This document shows, piece after piece, positions 43,280-53,535 of a DNA stretch of 64,000 bases (position 1 is its first letter; each line of letters starts with the position of its first letter). The stretch is from contig NZ_CP041191.1 of assembly GCF_006517275.1 (NCBI RefSeq), forward strand, positions 4,335,001-4,399,000, written 5' to 3'. Both the position numbers and the translations under genes were made by a program. Source of the DNA: Labrenzia sp. PHM005. Its GTDB lineage: Bacteria; Pseudomonadota; Alphaproteobacteria; Rhizobiales; Stappiaceae. The notes beneath the pieces are model-generated. The model was given only the letters and a program-made list of their open reading frames with translations, had not been told where the DNA came from and searched no databases.

Positions 43280-44236
43280 ATGTCCGGCCTGTCCCTCAGC
43301 CTCAAGACGCTCGCAGTCGTTGTTCTGGCCGCCCTGATCCAGTTGACAGGCCTGACAGGTGCGGCACGCGCTCTGGACGCTGCGCCTTTGGTCAATACCG
43401 GTTGGCTTCATGACAATTTGGAAGACGAAGACCTCCTTGTTCTGGACATTCGATCCCCGCTCGCCAAATCGGGCAAAGATGATTATCTCAAGGGCCACAT
43501 TCCAGGCGCAGTGTGGAGTGAATACCCAGGCTACTGGCGGACATCCCGCGGCGACGTGACTGGTGTTTTGCCGTCCATTGAAAAACTTGAAGCCTCCCTG
43601 TCCGAACTCGGTGTCCATGAAGACCGGACCGTTATCTTGGTGCCAGCCGGCACGTCCGATCTCGATTTTGGTGCAGCAGCCCGTATCTACTGGACCTTCA
43701 AATATCTCGGACACGACAAGGTCACAATCCTGAATGGTGGCCATGCGGCATGGCTCGCGGCCGGACATGCCGTTGAAACAGGCGAGATTGTTCCCGAAGG
43801 CGATATGTTTGTCGCCGAACCACGGCCGGAACTGCTTGTTTCTACGGATGAGGTTGCATCCCTGGTCGGTGGGAATGCGCTGCTGCTCGACAGCCGCCCG
43901 CAAACTCAATTTAACGGTCTTGAAAAACATGACGATGCGACACGGTTCGGTCATCTTCCGGGCGCTACGCATTTCGATCAGGCCCAGTTTTACGACGGAG
44001 CCGCAAACACGCTAAAGCCATTGGATCAGTTGAAAACTCTCGCGGTCGAAGTTGCCGCTTCCTCGTCGGACCCGGTCATTGCTTACTGCAACACCGGCCA
44101 TTGGGCGGCCACCAACTGGTTCGTGCTGACGGAACTACTCGGCTATGAAAATGTCGCGGTTTATGACGACAGCATGGTTGGCTGGAGCCGCCAAAGCGAC
44201 CTTCCGATGATTTCTGCAAAGACGGCAACAAACTAG
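43280..44236 (+). CDS. Exported two-domain rhodanese-type sulfurtransferase
   Basis: A 318-residue protein with a signal peptide (residues about 1-31, LKTLAVVVLAALIQLTGLTGAARA) and tandem rhodanese domains. The N-terminal domain (near 40-165) lacks a catalytic Cys; the C-terminal domain has the active loop YCNTGHWAATNW with Cys270. It thus resembles thiosulfate or mercaptopyruvate sulfurtransferase acting in the periplasm. GGAG before the ATG at 43280 supports the start; an ATG two codons upstream is an alternative. A divergent Lrp-type regulator lies upstream. Its stop codon lies within an inverted repeat (44233-44506). Confidence 0.88.
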   Translation: MSGLSLSLKTLAVVVLAALIQLTGLTGAARALDAAPLVNTGWLHDNLEDEDLLVLDIRSPLAKSGKDDYLKGHIPGAVWSEYPGYWRTSRGDVTGVLPSIEKLEASLSELGVHEDRTVILVPAGTSDLDFGAAARIYWTFKYLGHDKVTILNGGHAAWLAAGHAVETGEIVPEGDMFVAEPRPELLVSTDEVASLVGGNALLLDSRPQTQFNGLEKHDDATRFGHLPGATHFDQAQFYDGAANTLKPLDQLKTLAVEVAASSSDPVIAYCNTGHWAATNWFVLTELLGYENVAVYDDSMVGWSRQSDLPMISAKTATN

Positions 44237-44506
44237 GCCGTTTGGACGAATTGGAGATGTCTTTCGCTGGGATTTGCTGCGTTTGGGATCAAGAAAATCT
44301 GCCGCAGGTGATGCTGGTGCATCATCAAGGCGGATTTGCACAGAGGATTGGGCGCAGCAGGCCCAGCCCTTAGGGTGAAAAAAGAGCAACAACCTGACGC
44401 GGACGCCCCCTTGACCGTATCAACCGATGCGCTCTGCAGGTCTTTCCACGTCATCTTTCGCCCTTTGTTTCACGAAAGGCGTCGCCAATTCGTCCACACG
44501 GCCTAG
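44233..44506. repeat. 274-base segment bounded by 34-base inverted repeats, with internal hairpin
   Basis: This is most of the 293-base gap between the sulfurtransferase and the glycosylase-like gene. The ends 44233-44266 and 44473-44506 are inverted copies matching at 30 of 34 positions (CTAGGCCG...CTTTCG). Inside, 44295-44337 folds into a two-part hairpin: AAATCTGCC with GGCGGATTT, then GGTGATG with CATCATC around a six-base loop. No clear coding frame. The left end includes the stop codon of the sulfurtransferase. It may be a MITE-like element or structured RNA. Confidence 0.7.
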
Positions 44507-44529
44507 GAATACTCCCCTGGGGAACACGC

Positions 44530-45192
44530 TCACACGTGGGCGGGTCCCACGCCTTGCGCCCGGCCCAAAAGCCGGGCGATCTCTTTTTGCAGGACCGGCA
44601 GCAAGTCTGTTTCGAACCACGGATTTTTCCGAAGCCAGGCATTGTTGCGCCAAGACGGGTGCGGCAAGGGAATAACGCGTGGTTTGGCAGCAGTTCCGCT
44701 GTTTTCGAAATAGCTTTGCCAAGCCGCCACTGTGTTCGTCAGCGATCCCTTTCGAGCGTTACCTAAGTGATAGGCTTGCGCGTATTGGCCGATCACCAAG
44801 ATCAATTCGATCTGCGGCATGGCTGCAAACACCCGGTCGTGCCAGGCCTTGCGGCACTCGCGCCGCGGCGGCAGGTCTCCGCCCTTGGTATCCAGCCCCG
44901 GAAAACAGAACCCCATCGGAACGATCGCAAGTTTGTCCGGGTCATAAAATACGTCTTCCCCAATCCCCATCCAGGTGCGTAACCGGTCTCCAGACGGATC
45001 AGTAAATGGCTTTCCGCTTTTATGGACACGAGTTCCGGGTGCCTGACCGCAAATACATATTCGCGCTTTTGACGATGTCTGCAGCACCGGTCTCGGCTGA
45101 TGTGGCAGAGGCATTTTGTCCGGCGTCTCCACACAGATCCGGCAAGCCCGAATGTCATTAGACAGCGTTGCGATGCATTCCATTTTCCACAT
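44530..45192 (-). CDS. Uracil-DNA glycosylase superfamily protein
   Basis: A protein of about 220 residues with the UDG fold. It has ARICICGQAPGTRVHKSGKPFTDPSGDRLRTWMG (GQAPG corresponds to the family 4-type motif 1, with a first-cluster-like CRIC upstream), LILVIGQYAQAYHLG, and the motif 2 PLPHPSWRNN. Members remove uracil or related lesions, but this branch (YqfB-like size, no Cys-rich extension) is poorly characterised. The start is uncertain: ATG at 45192, ATG at 45183 or TTG at 45201; none has a strong ribosome-binding site. Confidence 0.82.
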   Translation of the reverse strand: MWKMECIATLSNDIRACRICVETPDKMPLPHQPRPVLQTSSKARICICGQAPGTRVHKSGKPFTDPSGDRLRTWMGIGEDVFYDPDKLAIVPMGFCFPGLDTKGGDLPPRRECRKAWHDRVFAAMPQIELILVIGQYAQAYHLGNARKGSLTNTVAAWQSYFENSGTAAKPRVIPLPHPSWRNNAWLRKNPWFETDLLPVLQKEIARLLGRAQGVGPAHV

Positions 45193-45331
45193 ACCAATCA
45201 ATGCTTTAATTTGATCAATCCGGTTAACTCTTTGCTTACCACAATTCTAGGCATGATCTTAAGGAATGGTGAGTCAGATTGAAGAAACAAGCATAATAGA
45301 AATAACCAATTGAACACCTTGGGCAGGCTAA

Positions 45332-46882
<1,551 letters not shown>

Positions 46883-46905
46883 CTTCCAGGTAATTCTGCA
46901 GATTT

Positions 46906-47931
46906 CTAATCTGACTTTTCAGACACACCGGCATCGGCAAAGGTCGCCATGCCTGAATGGACTTCAGCGGCCGTCTTGACGATCCCGGCTGCGAGTGCGG
47001 CGCCAGATCCTTCACCAAGGCGCATTCCGAAATCAAACAGGGCTTCTTTGCCCATGTGGGTCAGCGCTTTGGCGTGCGCCTGCTCTGCGGAGACATGCGC
47101 AAAGAGGCAATGATCAAGCCCCTCCGGATCGAGCGCATAAACGACGGCCGCTGCCGCTGTTGCAACAAAACCATCCACGATCACCGGAACCCGCTGCAGC
47201 CGCGCTGCAATGATCAGGCCGGTCATGGCGGCAATTTCGCGCCCACCAGCCCTACGCAGCACTTCCAGCGGATCCTTTTCGCCCTTCAAACGGGCAACGG
47301 TTTGGTCAACTGCCTCGCGTTTGCGCGCAAGACCGCTGTCGTCAACACCCGTACCCCGGCCGACCCAATCAGCCGCGGTGCCGCCAAACAGGCCGTTCAT
47401 GACGGCGGCTGCCACGGTTGTGTTGCCGATGCCCATTTCGCCAAGACAGATCAGATCTATGCCGCCAGCCAGAGCTTCCATGCCATAAGCCATGGTTGCC
47501 GCACAGTTGGCTTCATCGAGTGCATCTTCCTTAGTGATGCTCGGTGTCGGCATATCGACGGCGAGATCGAAAACCTTCAGGCCAATGTCGTTGACCCGGC
47601 AGATCTGATTGATGGCTGCGCCACCTGCTGCAAAGTTTTCGACCATCTGCCGGTTGACCGCGCTTGGGAACGCCGAAACACCTTCATCCGCAACGCCGTG
47701 GGCTGTTGCAAAAATCGCAACCATCGGCCGACTGACTTTTGGAGGGGCTTTGCCAGACCAGGCGGCCAGCCATTCGGCGATTTCTTCCAGACGCCCTAGA
47801 GACCCAGCCGGCTTTGTCAATTCCGCATCCCGCGCCTTGACCTTTTGCAACGCTTCTTCGTCGGGTCCCGGCATGGACTTTACAAGGTTGCGGATATCAT
47901 CGAACGGCAGCGCGGTTTCGGACATGGACAT
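46906..47931 (-). CDS. cobT: Nicotinate-nucleotide--dimethylbenzimidazole phosphoribosyltransferase CobT
   Basis: A 341-residue enzyme that makes alpha-ribazole phosphate for the lower ligand of cobalamin. Key parts: DAELTKPAGSLGRLEEIAEWLAAW, FATAHGVADEGVSAFPSAVN, DLICLGEMGIGNTTVAAAVMNGLFGG, and HMGKEALFDFGMRLGEGSGAALA near the end with the catalytic Glu. It is divergent from cobS, with about 110 bases between; I see no cobalamin riboswitch there, as the gap is too short. Starts at 47940 (GTG), 47931 and 47925 are all possible. Confidence 0.92.
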   Translation of the reverse strand: MSMSETALPFDDIRNLVKSMPGPDEEALQKVKARDAELTKPAGSLGRLEEIAEWLAAWSGKAPPKVSRPMVAIFATAHGVADEGVSAFPSAVNRQMVENFAAGGAAINQICRVNDIGLKVFDLAVDMPTPSITKEDALDEANCAATMAYGMEALAGGIDLICLGEMGIGNTTVAAAVMNGLFGGTAADWVGRGTGVDDSGLARKREAVDQTVARLKGEKDPLEVLRRAGGREIAAMTGLIIAARLQRVPVIVDGFVATAAAAVVYALDPEGLDHCLFAHVSAEQAHAKALTHMGKEALFDFGMRLGEGSGAALAAGIVKTAAEVHSGMATFADAGVSEKSD

Positions 47932-48042
47932 GGTGTTCACGGTTCTGGTTGAGGAGCGGGAATTTTCACCTGCCCCTTGGTCTCATTCGGTTGCTGTTCT
48001 ATAACCCGGTCTTGGCAAAACTCAAGTTCTGGACCGGTCACT

Positions 48043-48915
48043 ATGCGGCCTGAAAACGACCAAAATACTGAAACTTCATCTAAATCAATGATGGAGTTTT
48101 CTTGGGATCAATCGAAGGTCTTCATCCCCTGGATGAGCGCGCTCTTCGCGGATATGGCCACATGTGTGCGATTCTTCTCCCGATTGCAGCTGCCTGCGGT
48201 CAATACAGTTGACACTCCGGCGGCACCGCCCGATTTTACCCGCATCTCCCGGGCCGCTCCTTTGGCTGGCGCATTTGTCGCACTGCCCGCAGCCGGTGCG
48301 GGCCTACTACTTGGCATGACGGACCTGCCGGCTTTGGTCATTGCAGTCGCAGTGGCTGCTGTCCTCACCATCGTCACCGGAGCCCTTCACGAAGATGGTT
48401 TGAGCGATGTTGCAGATGGCTTTTTCGGTGGAGCTACTGTCGAAAAACGTCTCGACATCATGAAAGACAGCCGGATCGGGGCCTTTGGCACCGTTGCGCT
48501 GGTCTTTGCTATCCTTCTGCGGGTCGCATTAATCGCGGCGCTGCTTGACCGTTTTTCTGTTGCCGATGCTGTTTTACTGGTTGTAACGGGCGAAGCCGTC
48601 AGCCGCTTTCTGCTGGTCTGGCAATGGAGCCGCCACCCGCTTGCCCGGCCCGATGGACTTGCCGCCCGGTTCGGGAAACCGGATAGAGACGCACTCCACC
48701 AAGCGCTGCTCGTTACTACGGTCCTGATCCTCCCGGCAGTTTTTTGCATATCGCTGACAGGTTTGGCGCTCGGCCTGATCACAGGGGCAATCGTCGCGCT
48801 GTTAGCGGGACAACTGGCCGTCAAAAAGATCAAGGGCACCACAGGGGATGTCCTTGGTGCAATTCAACAGTTAAGTGGACTTGGATTCCTGACCGGTTTG
48901 CTTATGGTGCCATAA
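48043..48915 (+). CDS. cobS: Adenosylcobinamide-GDP ribazoletransferase CobS
   Basis: A 290-residue membrane enzyme that joins adenosylcobinamide-GDP and alpha-ribazole in the last step of cobalamin synthesis. Typical parts: FADMATCVRFFSRLQLP, PLAGAFVALPAAGAGLLLG, and LTIVTGALHEDGLSDVADGFFGGATVEKRLDIMKDSRIGAFGTVALV, the CobS hallmark with Asp residues for metal. The N-terminus before residue about 30 is longer than usual (family about 250), so the true start may be at an inner ATG such as 48133. The partner cobT is divergent. Confidence 0.9.
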   Translation: MRPENDQNTETSSKSMMEFSWDQSKVFIPWMSALFADMATCVRFFSRLQLPAVNTVDTPAAPPDFTRISRAAPLAGAFVALPAAGAGLLLGMTDLPALVIAVAVAAVLTIVTGALHEDGLSDVADGFFGGATVEKRLDIMKDSRIGAFGTVALVFAILLRVALIAALLDRFSVADAVLLVVTGEAVSRFLLVWQWSRHPLARPDGLAARFGKPDRDALHQALLVTTVLILPAVFCISLTGLALGLITGAIVALLAGQLAVKKIKGTTGDVLGAIQQLSGLGFLTGLLMVP

Positions 48916-48956
48916 AGCCACTGTTTGATCCTTCAACGTTCGGTCTGGCGGATTTT

Positions 48957-50144
48957 ATGACTGTATTGAGTTCGTTTTCTAACCAGCTGCTGCGCCTTTC
49001 GACCTGTCTGATCCTACTTTGGGCAGTGGCGGCCTGCTCGTCCCGCCCGGAAACGGGTGCACTGACCGCCAATACGCAGCCAGCCAAAGGCGCTGAAGCG
49101 CACGATATTCTGATTGCCACAACCCGAGAACGCGACCCGAGGCCCGGCACTCTATTCAACGGCGAACGCTCTATTACATTGAATTTTGCCGAGGCCGTTG
49201 TATCGGTCCCGCCGTCACATAAGCCCGGAGCCGTTGAATGGCCTTCAGCAGCTCCTGGAAACCCAAAAACCGACTTTGTCACCCGCCGCGCAGACTACAT
49301 TGATAGCGAACAGAAATTTGTCTCCGATCTCAACCGGAAACTGGCATCATTGCCCAAAGGCAAACGCGAAATTATGCTGTTCATCCATGGCTACAATACA
49401 CATTTTGCTGAAGGGCTTTACCGTTATGTCCAGATCGTGCACGACGCCAATTCAACCACCGTTCCGGTCTTTTTCACCTGGGCTTCACGTGGCAAACTGC
49501 AAAACTATGTTTATGACTTAAACAGCGCAGCAATCGCCCGCGACGGTCTAGAAAAAACACTTATGCTGCTCGCCCGCAGCAACGCAGAAAAAATTTCAAT
49601 CCTTGCTCACTCCATGGGCAACTATCTCTTGATGGAAACCGGACGCCAGATGTCTCGGGCCAGCCATAAGACACTAAACCGCAAACTCGACAGTGTTGTC
49701 ATGGCAGCGCCGGATATTGATATCGACCTGTTCAAGGCAACCTTACGAAGGCTCGGCCGACCGCCAAAACCGTACATTGTTGTTGTCTCTCAAGACGACA
49801 GCGCGTTGCGGGCCTCCCGCGCGATAGCCGGCGGAATTGAACGGCTCGGCGCCTACTCTAACGATGAAGAACTTGCTGAACTCGGCGCGATCGTCTTCAA
49901 CGTCACCGAACTAGAAACTGCCGAAACCTCCAATCACAGTAAATTTGCAGCTCTTGCTCAGTATTCAACCGAACTCCAGAAGGCGCTGCTCTCAAGCGGT
50001 CTTGCCGATGGATCAAGTATCAATGGCACCACGACTCTTGGTGACAATCTGGGAAGCCTTGTCGGAAACACGGCGCAATCGGCTGTAACATTGCCGATAA
50101 AGATCATCGCCGCCCCTTTCTCAGGCCAGCCCGCAGGCCTCTGA
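48957..50144 (+). CDS. Lipoprotein alpha/beta hydrolase (DUF900 family)
   Basis: A 395-residue protein with a lipoprotein signal (LSTCLILLWAVAACSS, lipobox VAAC with Cys near 27) followed by a DUF900 alpha/beta hydrolase domain. The oxyanion strand is EIMLFIHGYNTHFAEGLYRYVQIVHDAN, the nucleophile elbow is LAHSMGNYLLMET, and APDIDIDLFKATL carries the acid. The C-terminal 60 residues are low-complexity. This family is widespread in proteobacteria, but substrates are unknown. The start at 48957 was chosen because it gives the lipobox; the longer frame overlaps cobS. Confidence 0.85.
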   Translation: MTVLSSFSNQLLRLSTCLILLWAVAACSSRPETGALTANTQPAKGAEAHDILIATTRERDPRPGTLFNGERSITLNFAEAVVSVPPSHKPGAVEWPSAAPGNPKTDFVTRRADYIDSEQKFVSDLNRKLASLPKGKREIMLFIHGYNTHFAEGLYRYVQIVHDANSTTVPVFFTWASRGKLQNYVYDLNSAAIARDGLEKTLMLLARSNAEKISILAHSMGNYLLMETGRQMSRASHKTLNRKLDSVVMAAPDIDIDLFKATLRRLGRPPKPYIVVVSQDDSALRASRAIAGGIERLGAYSNDEELAELGAIVFNVTELETAETSNHSKFAALAQYSTELQKALLSSGLADGSSINGTTTLGDNLGSLVGNTAQSAVTLPIKIIAAPFSGQPAGL

Positions 50145-50202
50145 TCCCTAATTATCTTTAACAAAGCTTGGCAAGACCGCAATTCAACGCCATATCGCAC
50201 TC

Positions 50203-50388
50203 ATGAAGTCACCCTGCATCAAAACCTGCCAGATTGATCACGCCAGCCAGCTCTGCATCGGCTGCTTTCGTACGCTGGACGAAATTGCCGGCTGGAGCGG
50301 GTTCTCAGATATCAAACGGCAGTCCGTTTTGGACGAACTCGACACCCGCCGGTCGAAGCTTGCCGTAAATACCGGGACAGGCCGATGA
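50203..50388 (+). CDS. DUF1289 small cysteine protein
   Basis: A 61-residue protein with the DUF1289 pattern: SPCIKTCQID ... LCIGCFRTLDEIAGWSGFSD, four cysteines that may bind a metal or Fe-S cluster, then a short helix. It overlaps the following aspartic-protease gene by four bases (ATGA). DUF1289 genes often occur alone or with tRNA- or redox-related genes; function unknown. Confidence 0.9.
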   Translation: MKSPCIKTCQIDHASQLCIGCFRTLDEIAGWSGFSDIKRQSVLDELDTRRSKLAVNTGTGR

Positions 50389-51098
50389 ATGGCCGCAGTC
50401 AGATCCGCGGGTTTGTGCTCGTTGTCCTGATCACGGTCATAGCTGCTGCTCTGTTTTACTACATTTTCGGCGACCCAACCGATCCGGAAAACCTCAATTT
50501 TGATGACACCGGCCCCCGTGTTGTCGCCCTCTCCGCCCTCGCTTTTGTGTTTTTGGCAAGCTTCATCTTCGGTCAGCCAAAGGTGCGCGACATCCTTCAA
50601 GGCACGCTCTTTTGGGGCGGCCTCGGTCTCATTCTCGTGCTCGGCTACACCTACAAACATGATCTTGTGCAAGCCGGATATAGGGTTCTCGGCGCCCTGG
50701 CTCCCGGCATGGCCGTCACTCAACCAGACGGAACGATCTTGATTGTCCGCGATGCCGGCGGCCATTTTGTTGTTGATGGTGCAACCAATGGCAGCCGGAC
50801 CCGGTTTCTGCTCGATACCGGGGCCAGTGCCGTTGTGCTGACCTACCGGGACGCTCAAAGGGCTGGGATCAAGGAACGGGACCTGTCTTTCTCCGTGCCC
50901 GTTTCAACCGCCAACGGCCGGACCTTGGTGGCCCCTGTTCGTATAGACACGCTCAGGATTGGCGATCACACCTTGCGCAACATCCGGGGTTTTGTCGCCC
51001 GTGACGGATCTTTGGATTCAAGCCTGCTCGGCATGACCGCGCTTGACCGCTTGAGAAGCTGGCGGATCGAAGGCGACCGCCTGGTCATGACGCCTTAG
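50385..51098 (+). CDS. Membrane-anchored retroviral-type aspartic protease (TIGR02281 family)
   Basis: A 237-residue protein with three predicted membrane helices (residues about 8-27, 45-63 and 72-90) and a periplasmic clan AA protease domain. FLLDTGASAVVLT holds the single active-site Asp (Asp144), with SLLGMTALDRLRSW near the end in place of the second half. These retropepsin-like proteins act as dimers. Substrate unknown. It overlaps the DUF1289 gene, and the pair may be transcribed together. Confidence 0.9.
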   Translation: MNGRSQIRGFVLVVLITVIAAALFYYIFGDPTDPENLNFDDTGPRVVALSALAFVFLASFIFGQPKVRDILQGTLFWGGLGLILVLGYTYKHDLVQAGYRVLGALAPGMAVTQPDGTILIVRDAGGHFVVDGATNGSRTRFLLDTGASAVVLTYRDAQRAGIKERDLSFSVPVSTANGRTLVAPVRIDTLRIGDHTLRNIRGFVARDGSLDSSLLGMTALDRLRSWRIEGDRLVMTP

Positions 51099-51130
51099 GA
51101 TCTACAGCCCGGCTGACGAAAGTTGCGCGT

Positions 51131-51226
51131 TCCCGGACGACGCACCGCGAAGATCCGGGATCTTACCCGATAACAATCAACTTACGGATCAAGGTCACAA
51201 AAGTTGGTCCCGGATCAAGTCCGGGA
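51131..51226. repeat. REP-like palindromes between protease and dusA
   Basis: Three elements are present: TCCCGGA (from 51131) pairing with TCCGGGA (51154-51160), AAGATCC-G-GGATCTT (51150-51164), and TCCCGGA-TCAAG-TCCGGGA (51208-51226). The last repeats the core seen at 26262-26284. Confidence 0.65.
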
Positions 51227-51245
51227 GGGCACAATCGGCTGAAGG

Positions 51246-52265
51246 CTATTCTGCTGCATCCGCATCGAAATTGGCGGGACTAACGGCTGCCAAAGCCCGC
51301 TCGACAACTTCGAGCCCTGCGCCAGGTTTGATGGCTTCAACTGTCAGAATACGGCGCCAGGAGCGCGCACCAGGGCGGCCATGGAACAAACCCAGCATGT
51401 GCCGGGTCATATGGGCGAGTTTCACGCCCTTAGACAGCTGATCGTCCAGATAGGCCATATGACCGCGCACAGCCTCCCACGGCGAAACGTCATCGGTTTC
51501 AGCCCCATAGAGCCGCCGGTCAACTTCGCCCAAGATCTGCGGCGTGTGATAGGCTGCCCTACCGAACATCAAGCCGTCGAGCGTTTCCAGATACGGCTGT
51601 GCCTGGTCAAGTGTTTCGAGCCCACCATTCAGCCCAATGAATTTCTTCGGCAACCGCTGTTTCAAGCGGATCACACGATCATAGTCGAGGGGGGGAATAT
51701 CCCGGTTTTCTTTCGGGCTCAGTCCTTTAAGCCAGGCTTTGCGGGCATGCACCCAGAGCGCGTCGGAACCGGCTGAAAAGGTTGCATCGGCCATAGCATC
51801 AAGGGCCGGTTCTGGGTCCTGATCATCGACACCGATCCGGCATTTGACAGTCACCGGGATATCAACGGCGTCTTTCATGGCGGCAACGCACTCGGCAACC
51901 AGTTGCGGTTCCTCCATCAGGCAGGCGCCAAAACGCCCGGATTGTACCCGGTCGGACGGACAGCCAACGTTGATATTGACCTCGTCATAACCAAAACCTG
52001 CCACGATTTTGGCCGCCTCCGCCATGGCTTTGGGGTCAGACCCACCAAGCTGACAGGCAATCGGGTGTTCCAGATCTGAAAAGCCGATGATGTGCTGCCG
52101 GTCGCCATGGATCACCGCACCCGTGGTGACCATTTCGGTATAGAGCAGCGCATGTTTTGACAGCTGCCGGTGAAAAGCCCGGCAATGGCGATCTGTCCAC
52201 TCCATCATCGGCGCCACGGCGAAGCGAGGCTGATGGCTGGTGTAAAGGCGGTCATTGGTTGTCAT
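51246..52265 (-). CDS. dusA: tRNA-dihydrouridine(20/20a) synthase DusA
   Basis: A 339-residue flavoenzyme that reduces uridine to dihydrouridine in the D-loop of tRNA. The TIM-barrel start FAVAPMMEWTDRHCRAFHRQLSKHALLYTEMVTTGA, QLGGSDPKAMAEAAKI, NVGCPSDRVQSGRFGACLM with the catalytic Cys, VTVKCRIGVDDQ and LNGGLETLDQA are all diagnostic for DusA. The length matches the family. Confidence 0.95.
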   Translation of the reverse strand: MTTNDRLYTSHQPRFAVAPMMEWTDRHCRAFHRQLSKHALLYTEMVTTGAVIHGDRQHIIGFSDLEHPIACQLGGSDPKAMAEAAKIVAGFGYDEVNINVGCPSDRVQSGRFGACLMEEPQLVAECVAAMKDAVDIPVTVKCRIGVDDQDPEPALDAMADATFSAGSDALWVHARKAWLKGLSPKENRDIPPLDYDRVIRLKQRLPKKFIGLNGGLETLDQAQPYLETLDGLMFGRAAYHTPQILGEVDRRLYGAETDDVSPWEAVRGHMAYLDDQLSKGVKLAHMTRHMLGLFHGRPGARSWRRILTVEAIKPGAGLEVVERALAAVSPANFDADAAE

Positions 52266-52435
52266 GGCGCCTCCATATCATTTGGCACCCAAAGACGCAA
52301 AACCCGGATTTTTTGCAAGTCCAATGTGTGAACCTCCCGCCCGTTATCCTTCCCGGTGGAACTTAATGGCGGACAGACGAAAGCAAGATCGGAGGACACA
52401 ATCCGGATCATCGTACTTGCCTCTCCCAAGTCTCA

Positions 52436-53356
52436 ATGATTAATTGGCTCTCTTTTCGGAGTTTTCTTCCCTTGGCCCTGTCTTCTTCAAATGCCCCGTC
52501 CAATGCCCGGGCGGGTCTCTTCCTGATCTGTTTGGGCATCGGCAGCTTGTCGATCAGCGATGCGATCGCCAAAGAGCTCACAGGCGGGTATCCGGTCCTC
52601 GAAATCTTGTTTTTAAGAAACCTGATTGCCCTGCCGATCGTCGTTCTTTTGGTCTGGAAACTGGCTGGCCCATCGGCGCTGGTGTCCCGGCAACCGGTCG
52701 CTCACTTTTTGCGCGGAATTGTCTGGGTATTGGCCGCGACATGCTTTTTCACCGGCCTGAGATACCTCGGCCTCGCGGAAGCCACCACTTTGGTATTCAT
52801 CGCGCCGGTGTTCATTACGGCCATCTCCGCTTTATTCTTAAAAGAACAGGTGGGCTGGCGGCGCTGGTCGGCCGTTCTGGCCGGGTTCATCGGCGTTGTT
52901 ATTGTTGTGCGGCCAGGCGCTGGAACTTTTCAGACAGCCTCCGTACTGCCGCTTGTAACGGCCTTTCTTTATGCTGTTTTCATGTTGAGCGCCCGCTGGC
53001 TCGACAAGAGCGAAAGCGCCTGGACCTTGATGCTCTATCAGGTGATCACCGGCGGGGTTTTAACTGCGATCGCCATGCCCTTTGTCTGGGTGACACCAAA
53101 CCTTGACGATATCGGCCTGTTCCTTGGAATTGCCGTCTTTGGAACTGCGGGCGTTACCATGATCACCCAAGCGTTCCGGCTGGCGCCAGCTGCAACAATC
53201 GCGCCCTTTGAATATACTGCGCTTCTTTGGGCCACACTGCTCGGCTGGCTGTTCTGGCGTGAAATTCCTGATATGGCGACTTACGCAGGTGCGGCGGTCA
53301 TTGTCGCAAGCGGCATTTTCATCGTGTTGCGGGAAGGCAAAATCAAGGACGAATGA
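52436..53356 (+). CDS. EamA/DMT superfamily transporter
   Basis: A 306-residue protein with about ten helices in two EamA repeats: SISDAIAKELTGGYPVLEILFLRNLIALPIVV and RYLGLAEATTLVFIAPVFITAISALFLKEQVGWRRWSAVLAGFIGVVIVVRPG in the first; FRLAPAATIAPFEYTALLWATLLGWLFWREIPD in the second. It is a second member of the same superfamily as 17109-17981 but not a close copy. Substrate unknown. Confidence 0.88.
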   Translation: MINWLSFRSFLPLALSSSNAPSNARAGLFLICLGIGSLSISDAIAKELTGGYPVLEILFLRNLIALPIVVLLVWKLAGPSALVSRQPVAHFLRGIVWVLAATCFFTGLRYLGLAEATTLVFIAPVFITAISALFLKEQVGWRRWSAVLAGFIGVVIVVRPGAGTFQTASVLPLVTAFLYAVFMLSARWLDKSESAWTLMLYQVITGGVLTAIAMPFVWVTPNLDDIGLFLGIAVFGTAGVTMITQAFRLAPAATIAPFEYTALLWATLLGWLFWREIPDMATYAGAAVIVASGIFIVLREGKIKDE

Positions 53357-53388
53357 GCGGGTGCTGCGCTATTCAATCTGCAAAATAT

Positions 53389-53481
53389 CCCCTCTTCCCT
53401 CAGGAGAGGGGTTACAAGCGGTCAAACCGCGTTTTTCTCCCCTCATCCGCCCTTCGGGTACCTTCTCCCAATGGGAGAAGG
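53389..53481. repeat. Intergenic hairpins of a different repeat type
   Basis: In the 179-base gap between convergent genes lie CCCCTCT-N9-AGAGGGG (53389-53411), a GCGG-N5-CCGC stem followed by GTTTTT (53418-53436, a possible terminator) and CCTTCTCCCA-A-TGGGAGAAGG (53461-53481). The first and last resemble the CCTCTCCC-type dispersed repeats common in rhizobial genomes. Confidence 0.6.
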
Positions 53482-53535
53482 CACGCATACGTCGGCCAGA
53501 TCTAAAGGCCAATCTTCCAGGAACCAGCTAAGCAA

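Noticed and set aside
44420..44722. Minus-strand frames across the repeat element after the glycosylase-like gene
   Set aside because: They run through the inverted repeat and the 3' part of the glycosylase gene, with composition of a shadow frame.
47932..48042. Possible cobalamin riboswitch between cobT and cobS
   Set aside because: The gap is only about 110 bases, lacks the B12-box-like conserved block and would have to serve two directions; I could not support it.
48744..48956. N-terminal extension of the lipoprotein hydrolase overlapping cobS
   Set aside because: The extension would be in a different frame of cobS, and the start at 48957 gives a proper lipoprotein signal.
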